From positions 69,242-133,241 of the forward strand of contig CAURNU010000003.1 in NCBI GenBank assembly GCA_963526735.1: DNA of 64,000 bases, written 5' to 3'. Under the pieces are notes generated by a model. That model did no database searches, was not told where the DNA came from, and saw only the letters and a list, made by a program, of their open reading frames with translations. This document shows positions 24,952 through 31,771 of the stretch, piece after piece (position 1 is the first letter of the stretch; each line of letters opens with the position of its first letter). Made by a program: the position numbers and the translations under genes. This stretch comes from CAMUQR01 sp963526735. Lineage in GTDB: Bacteria; Patescibacteriota; Saccharimonadia; Saccharimonadales; Saccharimonadaceae.

Positions 24952-25220
24952 TATTCAATTTGATTTTTAAGTCCGTAGTGATTTTCTTAGAATTTGTTTT
25001 CGGTCTTTTGCCATCGTTACCGGCTATGCCGAAAGAGATAGTCGAGATTTTTAACGGTTTTGTAAGTTACATCTCTGGCTCAATCGGAATAATTAAATGG
25101 CTGTTGTCCCCTGCTCTTTTTAATGCAACTATCGTTTTGGCGATTGCGTTATTAAATTTTGATTATCTATTCCGATTGACCATGTGGCTAGTTCGTAAAC
25201 TGCCGTTGGGGGTGAAATAA
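24948..25220 (+). CDS. Inovirus pVI-like minor coat protein
   Basis: A 90-residue very hydrophobic protein with three predicted helices and a basic C-terminus (RKLPLGVK). It lies between pIII-like and Zot genes, exactly where pVI is found, and overlaps the former by ATGA. pVI caps the pIII end of the filament. Confidence 0.65.
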   Translation: MIFNLIFKSVVIFLEFVFGLLPSLPAMPKEIVEIFNGFVSYISGSIGIIKWLLSPALFNATIVLAIALLNFDYLFRLTMWLVRKLPLGVK

Positions 25221-25221
25221 T

Positions 25222-26016
25222 ATGGTTTTTAGTGATTTTATCATTAAAAAATTCCGTCCTGATTTCAAAGTAATTAAGGACGATTATTTCACCCACAAAG
25301 ACCCCGATTTTTTCGGGGTTCACGGGACACAAGTTTTTTGTGGTCGTCAAGGATCTGGCAAGACTGTTTCGGCAGTTCGAACGGTCAGGTTAATAAAAGA
25401 GCGTTATCCGAAGGCTATGATAGTTTCGAATCTCGACTTGAAAGATTATCACGCTTTGAAGTTCGACAAGCTCGATAGTCTAAAGGTAAAGTGCACGATG
25501 TGCCGTAAGCGACCAGATAAATGCTATATACAATTTAATTCGCTTGATGGACTCGAGCTTGTATTGACGCAAGTCAATAATGGATTTCATGGAGTAATTT
25601 ATTTAATCGATGAAATCCATACGTACTTCAATGCTCTCGATAGCAAAAATATTCCGATACATATTTTCACTGAAATATCACAACAACGTAAACAGCGTAA
25701 AGTTATAATTGGCACCAGTCAATTATTTTTGCGAATGGCGAAGCCATTTCGAGAGCAGTGTGATAATCTGATCATGTGCAATACGCTTTTTGGTCTTTTT
25801 ACAACAACAACTTGTTACGATGCTATGACTTTAACTCAGGATTATGACGGAACTTTGCACGGTGATGTCAAAAAGCGTGGTTGGTTTTTCCACGACCGAA
25901 AACTAAGAAAATCATACGACACTTTTCAGAAAGTGGTGAGTTCGTCGGTTCAATTCGAAGATTTTGCGCAACTTCACGTTGCAGATAAGAAATTAAATCG
26001 AAAATTGGGATTTTAA
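25222..26016 (+). CDS. Zot/pI-family assembly ATPase
   Basis: A 264-residue P-loop ATPase that drives extrusion of the filament. Walker A is CGRQGSGKTVSAV (about residues 36-48); Walker B is GVIYLIDEIHTYF (about 125). A cysteine cluster CTMCRKRPDKC is inserted between them and could bind a metal. Typical pI/Zot proteins have a membrane helix and a periplasmic tail that meets the secretin; neither is evident here, in keeping with a single-membrane host. This is the best hallmark of inoviruses in the element. Confidence 0.85.
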   Translation: MVFSDFIIKKFRPDFKVIKDDYFTHKDPDFFGVHGTQVFCGRQGSGKTVSAVRTVRLIKERYPKAMIVSNLDLKDYHALKFDKLDSLKVKCTMCRKRPDKCYIQFNSLDGLELVLTQVNNGFHGVIYLIDEIHTYFNALDSKNIPIHIFTEISQQRKQRKVIIGTSQLFLRMAKPFREQCDNLIMCNTLFGLFTTTTCYDAMTLTQDYDGTLHGDVKKRGWFFHDRKLRKSYDTFQKVVSSSVQFEDFAQLHVADKKLNRKLGF

Positions 26017-26037
26017 ATTGACACAGAAAGGAGTTTT

Positions 26038-26094
26038 CGCCCGCAAAGCAAAGCTTGCGGGCGTAAGTGTCCATTACTTGATATATGGACACTT
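26038..26094. other. Two tandem hairpins before the Rep gene: candidate origin or packaging signal
   Basis: CGCCCGCAA/TTGCGGGCG (26038-26063) and AAGTGTCCAT/ATGGACACTT (26065-26094), one base apart, in the only sizeable internal gap besides the coat terminator. In Ff phages the replication origin and packaging signal are hairpins in the intergenic region next to gene II, so the same role is likely. Confidence 0.6.
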
Positions 26095-26105
26095 AATGCC
26101 TAGTT

Positions 26106-26831
26106 ATGGATCTTTTAATATACAACAAGATTAAAATCTACCCAGATTTTAAGCAAACCATCGAGTTTAAAACTCCTATCGTCAATTTAAATGCATTGAC
26201 TGATTTGGATAAGATTACCCGCAAGCGCAAAAATTCGAATAACCGACCCGACTTCAGCTCGGTTTCTAGAACTCGTATTGCTATTAAAGATATTGTTCTA
26301 TGTAATGATTTTGATTGGTTTTGCACTTTTACTTTCGCGAAAAACCGAGATGATGTCGATCATTGCAAAACACAGTTTTCCCAATGGTTAAAAAACCAAA
26401 AGCCACACAGCCCTAATTTAACGTATTTGGCCGTCCCTGAGTGGCACAAAGACAAAAAAGCTATACATTTCCACGTTTTACTTAAAAATTACGCCGGAGC
26501 TATAAAGAAAACAGAATTTCGCACCAAAAAAGGCTTCAAGGTATTTCAGATTCCAGGATATCGACTCGGTTACAATACAGCCGTTCCAATCATAAAAACC
26601 AACGAGAATAAAGAAAAAGTGGCCAATTATATTACCAAGTATATTTCCAAAGAATTAGTTTCAAAATACAACAAGAAACGATATTGGTGTTCCCGTGGCC
26701 TTTTACGCCCCGAGGAATATAGCAATATTATTCGCCAATCTAAGTATTTCAATGTCGATAATTTGGTTTTTGAAAATGATGAAGTTAAGATCTACAAAAA
26801 ATATAATGATAATGTTAAAATGGAATCATGA
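26106..26831 (+). CDS. Rolling-circle replication initiator (HUH endonuclease)
   Basis: A 241-residue Rep protein. Motif I is FCTFTFAKN, motif II AIHFHVLLKNY with the metal-binding His-hydrophobic-His, and motif III NYITKYISKEL with the nicking Tyr and nearby Lys. The order and spacing match single-strand phage and plasmid initiators. It starts just after the double hairpin it probably nicks and overlaps the next gene by four bases. Confidence 0.85.
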   Translation: MDLLIYNKIKIYPDFKQTIEFKTPIVNLNALTDLDKITRKRKNSNNRPDFSSVSRTRIAIKDIVLCNDFDWFCTFTFAKNRDDVDHCKTQFSQWLKNQKPHSPNLTYLAVPEWHKDKKAIHFHVLLKNYAGAIKKTEFRTKKGFKVFQIPGYRLGYNTAVPIIKTNENKEKVANYITKYISKELVSKYNKKRYWCSRGLLRPEEYSNIIRQSKYFNVDNLVFENDEVKIYKKYNDNVKMES

Positions 26832-27085
26832 AGCGCAAATATTACTCAGATAATGTCATCTTTTTAAAAACCATATTTCAGATTTTACTTGTTTTACTAG
26901 GGGCGTTTTTCTTTATTCGGGGTCGATTATACCTTGTCTTTTTTGGTCAAGTCGAACTTCTGGAGCAAGTCGATGGATTTTTCACTGCAATTTTTGTTGC
27001 TGATGTTGTATTTTTTGCGACAGTCTCATCTGTTACGCTTGATAATTCCGCCACAATTAACATAAATGGTGTTGACAAAAGCTGA
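26828..27085 (+). CDS. Inovirus membrane protein, 85 residues
   Basis: Two predicted membrane helices (about residues 12-32 and 48-68) with a basic N-terminus and polar C-terminus. It overlaps the Rep gene by ATGA and is the last gene before attR. No match is recognised; superinfection immunity or assembly roles are only guesses. Confidence 0.55.
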   Translation: MKRKYYSDNVIFLKTIFQILLVLLGAFFFIRGRLYLVFFGQVELLEQVDGFFTAIFVADVVFFATVSSVTLDNSATININGVDKS

Positions 27086-27101
27086 CTGTTTTTGTTAAAA
27101 T
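27072..27101 (+). promoter_or_regulatory. Outward promoter at the right end of the inovirus
   Basis: TTGACA and TAAAAT are 18 bases apart, overlapping the last ORF. It points to attR. In the circular phage it would read through attP into the first gene at 22654; in the integrated form it reads into non-coding host DNA. Confidence 0.5.
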
Positions 27102-27148
27102 AACATTAGCTTTATAACGCCAATGATTTTATAATAATTGACAAAAAC

Positions 27149-27177
27149 AATAAACATTGTGCGACATTAAGATATAA
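27149..27177 (+). repeat. Right attachment repeat (attR) of the inovirus
   Basis: Identical over 29 bases to 22584-22612. The bases left of it (ACAAAAAC) are phage sequence and differ from the host-like ATGACATAA flank at attL. Confidence 0.75.
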
Positions 27178-27582
27178 ACATAAACATGAATATACGCTCA
27201 TCTAAAATCAGTCTTAAAACTAGCCTTATGACATAACATTTCCTAAAACACGTTCTAGAGCCCCTATTTACGGCCTGGAATGGTGTTTCGACTCATTTAT
27301 ATTAATATTCACATTGTGTTGCATTTCAGCCCGATTTTGGCAAATTGATGATTATTTGGTAATTTAGTCTAAACTTTCATAACGGCCGGATTAATGATTA
27401 ATATTACAAACAGATTCTGATGATAATGAATTAGTGTATGTAATAAACTTAAACCAACGAGCGCTAGCCGACGGTTTAAAATATCATAAGTTCGGTTTTT
27501 GTTCAGCGAGAATCGTGTGCTGAAAAAACAAAGGTAGTTGGTACCTCGCCTACTCCGTTTCTGAAGCTGTAAATCTTGACGC
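27178..27582. other. Non-coding region right of the inovirus
   Basis: About 400 bases without a convincing gene; a minus-strand frame here is the shadow of the downstream end of the ATPase gene. It contains the degenerate att copy described separately and otherwise AT-rich sequence. Confidence 0.4.
27309..27331 (+). repeat. Degenerate third copy of the attachment core
   Basis: ACATTGTGTTGCATTTCAG resembles the core ACATTGTGCGACATTAAG, 130 bases right of attR. ATGACATAA, the flank of attL, recurs between them near 27228. This may be a relic of an earlier insertion or part of the original site. Confidence 0.4.
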
Positions 27583-27610
27583 AAAACCACCTCTGTTCGA
27601 ACAGAGGTGG
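27583..27610 (-). terminator. Terminator of the TraG-like ATPase gene
   Basis: CCACCTCTGT, TCGA loop, ACAGAGGTGG, followed on the minus strand by TTTT; eight bases beyond the stop codon. Confidence 0.88.
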
Positions 27611-27618
27611 GGAATTGA

Positions 27619-30342
27619 CTATTTCGGCTGGTTTTTCGATTTATTGTGAGGTGGACGACGGCGTGGACGTTTTTTAGCAGTAGTGCCAGCTGGATTCTGC
27701 CCTGTCGATGAACCGGTGTTGGTGTTTGGCGTGCCAAAGAGGCTCTTGATTTCACTCAGAGCTTTTGGATTGAGGCGTTGGTAGCCACTATCGGAGGTAT
27801 CGGTGCCATCAGGCGCAGGTTCATGATCAGAAGGGCGCATCTTACGCAAATCAAGCTGATTATTTCCCCTATTATCCCCTGTCGGTTGGTGTAATTTTTC
27901 TTGAAAACGCTGGCGACTTGGTGTATCGAATTGTTCAGGAATCTTAATGACGCTAGCGATTTCATGCTCAACATCAGCTCGATTACGGCCGTAATGACGG
28001 CGACTGTGATCGATAATTTGGTCGAGATAATCAGCTGGTGGTTCAGGCAGATTGAGGGTCGAAGCCGAGAAGGCCGGTTGTTTTTCACCGTTAATAATCA
28101 TGCTCATAATGAAATGACGGTTGTGCATATTGACTAAATCATTGACCTCAAACTGTGGTTCAAATTGCTTGACTAACAGCGGTGCATCATCAGCTGATAC
28201 GCGGAAGGAAATCATCGAACCGACGTTACCGAAGACGGCAGTGCGTACTTCATCGCTCATCTGGGCAATGTATTGATTGGCAACGGTCAGGTTTAGAGCG
28301 TATTTGCGCGCCTCAGACAGAATAGTGGCGAAAGAGTCGGTGGCAAAGTTCTGGAACTCGTCAACGTAGAGATAGAACGGACGACGATCGGCGATGTTCG
28401 GAATATCAGAACGACTCATGGCGGCGAGCTGAATCTTGGTCACTAAGAATGCCCCCAAAATACCGGCATTATCCTCGCCGATTAGACCTTTGGAGAGGTT
28501 GACGACCAGGATTTTACCATCATCCATCAGTTGGCGAATATTAAAGGTTGATTTTGGTTGGCCGATGATATTACGAATAATTGGGTTGGCGGTGAAGGCA
28601 CCGACTTTGTTCAGGACTGGCGCAATAGCTTCAGTGGCGTATTTTTCATTCCAGCTAGCAAATTCTAGTTTCCAAAACTGTAAAATCACAGTATCAGTGA
28701 CGTAATTGAGAGTTTCTTTGCGGAACTCCTTATCGGTCAACATACGGGTAATGTCGAGAATGGTCGTCTCCGGTCGTTCTAGAAGCGCGAGAATGGTGTA
28801 ACGCAAGATATGCTCGAGGCGTGGACCCCAAGAGTTACCGAACATGCGTTTGAGCACGCCAATTACCTCTGATGAAACCGTCAGGCGTTGGCTCGGGCTA
28901 GTAATTTCCAATGGGTTAAAACCAAGCGGAAAAGCGGTATCAGCTGGGTTAAAATAAATGACGTCTTTAATTCGTCGCTCAGGGATGAAGCGTAAATTAT
29001 TGATGGCAAAATCACCGTGCGGATCAATAATCGCATAGCCTTGATTATGATAAATATCAGATAGAGCTAAGAGTTCTAGAGTACCAGATTTACCAGCGCC
29101 AGTCTGACCGATAATATAGAGGTGACGAGAACGATCCTTGCGTAACATACCAAATTGATGTTTGACGCCTCGGAAATCGGTCATACCGAAAGCTGAAATG
29201 GCGGGATTAGGAGCAGCATTGGGGTTGATAATTGGCAGTTTGGACGGTGGTTCGGCGGTTTTAGAAGAGGCCCAAACAATATTAGGAGTTTCGACGTTAG
29301 TGTGGGGCAAGTGGTAAACGCTAGCAAGCTCTTCAATATTCAAAATAAAACCCTCATCGCTAAAACTACGAGCTTGGTAGGCAGTAATTTTCTCGGGGTC
29401 GAAGCTCGATTGTGACATCTGAAAACCGTTCAAATTGGTACTGTTAAACTGCTTGAAGGTGCCGATAATCGACTGCATGCGCAAGCGAGCATGGTCTTCG
29501 TTACTGCCGGCGTAAACAATACGGATTTTGACTTTAAAGCCAAGTTTAGCGGCTTTTTTCTCAGCCTCCGAGACTTGGAGTTTTTCGCGCTCGGAGAGCT
29601 CGGGCTTGTCGGGTTTTTCGCCAGCTTCGGGCGGTTTGGCAAGCGCGCCCAGGGCAGTTAAAAACCATTTAGCATCAAGGGCAAATTTAGTCTTTTTATC
29701 AGTGATATTATCTTTGACCCATTTTTCGGAATCTTTGTGCCAGGAGTCGGCAATTGGACGAATTAGAATCTGAATCCATAATTCTTCATCAGCATCTTCG
29801 AGTTTAGCTAAAGTTCCAGTAATGCCAGCTAAGGGGTCAACCTCGAAGCCATTAAAAGTACGAATTGGCAAAAACTCCGATTCTTTGAGGTTAACTTCAG
29901 CGGTGTGGACTACTGGCTTGCGGACATTGAGTGAATAATCATAATCGGCGGTTTTAATCTGAACACTAGGGTATTGAGCGTAAATCTGACCTTCAACGAA
30001 ATTGCGCAGGGTTTTTGGTAAACATAGATAAAACATAATCTGCCCATTGACGGTAGCAATTTCAAAACTGAGGTGTTCTTGAGGCACGCCACTCTCAATC
30101 AAGCTGGCGTCACGCAAAATACCGTGCAGACTAGCAAATAACTGTTCAGCGGCAAGTTCAGATTTGTCGTTGGTTTTGGGGATTTCGAGAATTAACAGTG
30201 TGCTTTCGGCTGATGATTCGATGGTTTGAATTTCGAGCTTTTGGTAATTGCGCCAGGTTAAATAGAGTAACAGAGTAACGGTTGGCATCCATACATACCA
30301 ACTCAAGATGAATTTTATTAAGCCGGAAATCATTTCTAACAT
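27619..30342 (-). CDS. TraG/VirD4-TraD-like membrane ATPase (DUF87-type)
   Basis: A 907-residue protein. One N-terminal membrane helix (residues 7-28), a ~350-residue extra domain of mixed structure, then an ATPase of the conjugative coupling/VirB4 superfamily: Walker A IIGQTGAGKSGTLELL (about residue 410), IIDPHGDFAINNLR, and Walker B FYLYVDEFQNFA. The C-terminus is disordered and Lys/Arg/Pro-rich. Such proteins are widespread in candidate phyla and may move DNA or protein across the envelope. No relaxase or mating-pair genes are nearby, so it acts alone or with distant partners. Confidence 0.72.
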   Translation of the reverse strand: MLEMISGLIKFILSWYVWMPTVTLLLYLTWRNYQKLEIQTIESSAESTLLILEIPKTNDKSELAAEQLFASLHGILRDASLIESGVPQEHLSFEIATVNGQIMFYLCLPKTLRNFVEGQIYAQYPSVQIKTADYDYSLNVRKPVVHTAEVNLKESEFLPIRTFNGFEVDPLAGITGTLAKLEDADEELWIQILIRPIADSWHKDSEKWVKDNITDKKTKFALDAKWFLTALGALAKPPEAGEKPDKPELSEREKLQVSEAEKKAAKLGFKVKIRIVYAGSNEDHARLRMQSIIGTFKQFNSTNLNGFQMSQSSFDPEKITAYQARSFSDEGFILNIEELASVYHLPHTNVETPNIVWASSKTAEPPSKLPIINPNAAPNPAISAFGMTDFRGVKHQFGMLRKDRSRHLYIIGQTGAGKSGTLELLALSDIYHNQGYAIIDPHGDFAINNLRFIPERRIKDVIYFNPADTAFPLGFNPLEITSPSQRLTVSSEVIGVLKRMFGNSWGPRLEHILRYTILALLERPETTILDITRMLTDKEFRKETLNYVTDTVILQFWKLEFASWNEKYATEAIAPVLNKVGAFTANPIIRNIIGQPKSTFNIRQLMDDGKILVVNLSKGLIGEDNAGILGAFLVTKIQLAAMSRSDIPNIADRRPFYLYVDEFQNFATDSFATILSEARKYALNLTVANQYIAQMSDEVRTAVFGNVGSMISFRVSADDAPLLVKQFEPQFEVNDLVNMHNRHFIMSMIINGEKQPAFSASTLNLPEPPADYLDQIIDHSRRHYGRNRADVEHEIASVIKIPEQFDTPSRQRFQEKLHQPTGDNRGNNQLDLRKMRPSDHEPAPDGTDTSDSGYQRLNPKALSEIKSLFGTPNTNTGSSTGQNPAGTTAKKRPRRRPPHNKSKNQPK

Positions 30343-30464
30343 AACCGTATTATCTCATATTTTACTAAAAAACTCAATCGCGTCTCGAGTGTGTTAAACG
30401 GACTGGCGAGCGACGCAACTCCCCTACTCTTTTTGTGTGAAAAATAGCACTCGTTAATGAGCGA

Positions 30465-31517
30465 TTAGGCTTTGGGTACGAAGTCGTAAGTTGCTTTAGC
30501 GACGCGTTTGAACTCAGGTCGAGCCTGAAGGTTTAATAGCACGGTAGTTTCTTTGACTTTGCGTCGTTTAAGGACTTGTTTAACGATATCGTCACGATAC
30601 ATTGGCTGACCGTTTTGTTTGATGACATCAGCGATAATATCTGCTACAGTGCCTTTTTTATAACCCCATTCATTGAGGGCGTAAATCCCCCGCCCGATTA
30701 GCACGAAGCGTTTATCTTTGATCAGTTCGTTGTGAATGGCCTGTTTGGTGACGTCTTTGCGTTTAAAATTACTACTCGCAATCTGGCTAGCAATATCCGA
30801 AAAATGCATCGGCTGGCCGTTTTGCTTCAAGACAACGTAAATTTTGTCTTTGATATTGCGAGGGTTAACATTCGGGTCGGTTGCCATGCCCCAGAGGTCG
30901 TTAAGGGTAGCGAGTTTTTTCGAAACTGTCGCTAAAGCGAGAATCTGCTTTGGATGGTTATAATCGAGTTTAGCGTCAAGCTCTTCAAGACTGAGGGGCT
31001 GTTTGTTGGTTTTGATTAATTTAACAATTTCGTCAATTTGTTTGCGGTAGGTTTTAGCGTCGCCAAATTCGGCAATAGCAATTGCTTGAGCATAAGAGTC
31101 GTTTTCGTCGATTAACACTAGTTTGTTGCTAACTTCAGCGATAAAAGCCACCGTTAAATCATCGCGCGCATCGAGCTGGTCGGTGAAGATATTCTTGGTT
31201 AGGGTTTTGGTCATGAGGATGTTGCCGTTTTCGGTCAGTTGGCGAACGACGAGTTTTTCAAAGGCTGGCAAGTTGGCAATTTTGCCATCATCAGCGGCGA
31301 TTTTCAAACGAATCAAGATGGCTTTTTCGAGTTGGCGGACGCGCTCACGAGTGATGCCCAAAAACTCGCCGATTTGTTCGAGAGTTTCGGTTTTGCCGTC
31401 TAGACCGAAGCGTCGGGTGATAATCTGTCGTTCACGATCCTGTTCTAAATAGCTCAACAGATCATTAATTACATCTGTTAGAATTTGATGCTCGGCCGAT
31501 GTTTGTTTGCCAGTCAT
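30465..31517 (-). CDS. Sigma region 4 fused to HARE-HTH domains
   Basis: A 350-residue protein. Residues about 25-70 are a sigma-70 region 4: REREIITRRFGLDG-like DRERQIITRRFGLDGK, then TLEQIGEFLGITRERVRQLE, the -35-recognition helix-turn-helix. No region 2 is present, so it cannot melt promoters as a full sigma factor. The C-terminal half holds two HARE-HTH repeats (VVLKQNGQPMHFSDIA... IYALNEWG and VIKQNGQPMYRDDIV...), related to the RNA polymerase delta subunit fold. Likely a transcription factor or polymerase accessory subunit. Confidence 0.75.
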   Translation of the reverse strand: MTGKQTSAEHQILTDVINDLLSYLEQDRERQIITRRFGLDGKTETLEQIGEFLGITRERVRQLEKAILIRLKIAADDGKIANLPAFEKLVVRQLTENGNILMTKTLTKNIFTDQLDARDDLTVAFIAEVSNKLVLIDENDSYAQAIAIAEFGDAKTYRKQIDEIVKLIKTNKQPLSLEELDAKLDYNHPKQILALATVSKKLATLNDLWGMATDPNVNPRNIKDKIYVVLKQNGQPMHFSDIASQIASSNFKRKDVTKQAIHNELIKDKRFVLIGRGIYALNEWGYKKGTVADIIADVIKQNGQPMYRDDIVKQVLKRRKVKETTVLLNLQARPEFKRVAKATYDFVPKA

Positions 31518-31627
31518 GTATTAATTTTTCCTTTCGTTTGACGAGTGCCAGCGACATGGTGGCACGGTTTAAAATTTGTTAAATTATTATCTTATATATA
31601 ATTATACCATAAAATAGACTTTTTCAA
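31518..31627 (-). promoter_or_regulatory. Promoter and hairpin leader of the sigma4/HARE gene
   Basis: On the minus strand an extended -10 TGGTATAAT (31601-31609) with a weak TTGAAA upstream. The ~75-base leader contains GTGCCA/TGGCAC around 31547-31563 and ends in GAAAGGAAAAA before the ATG. Confidence 0.55.
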
Positions 31628-31725
31628 TATAAAATGTTGTAAAAATAGCAAAAAATCAACGGTAGGTTATGACGATGGTTTTAAAGAGTGAATATGGTAT
31701 GAAACAAGACGCTTACGAGTGAAGT

Positions 31726-31750
31726 AAAACAAGCTCACTTGGCGTGAGCT
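31726..31750 (-). terminator. Terminator of topA
   Basis: AGCTCAC, a 5-nt loop, GTGAGCT and then TTGTTTTA on the minus strand. Confidence 0.75.
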
Positions 31751-31771
31751 ATCGTGTTTGGAAGTCGAAAA

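Larger units (their letters stand above)
22584..27177 (+). mobile_element. Integrated filamentous phage (inovirus)
   Basis: A compact 4.57-kb element (repeat to repeat) with ten plus-strand ORFs, nearly all overlapping or abutting. It contains the inovirus hallmark set: a tiny coat protein with one helix and a basic tail, a pIII-like spike with signal peptide, a pVI-like protein, a Zot/pI ATPase and an HUH replication initiator. It has no integrase and no secretin. The 29-bp direct repeats at both ends and the absence of an integrase suggest integration by the host Xer recombinases, as known for CTXphi-type phages. Confidence 0.85.

Noticed and set aside
22490..27420. Interrupted tmRNA gene split by the inovirus
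   Set aside because: Joining both flanks gives the right overall length, but no tag reading frame ending in A-x-A-A and no 3' acceptor pairing with CTCCCT appear.
27369..27755. 128-residue minus-strand ORF
   Set aside because: It overlaps the end of the TraG-like gene in another frame, crosses its terminator and has a composition typical of a shadow frame.
30465..31517. Full housekeeping sigma factor
   Set aside because: Only region 4 is present; regions 1.2-3, needed for promoter melting, are absent.
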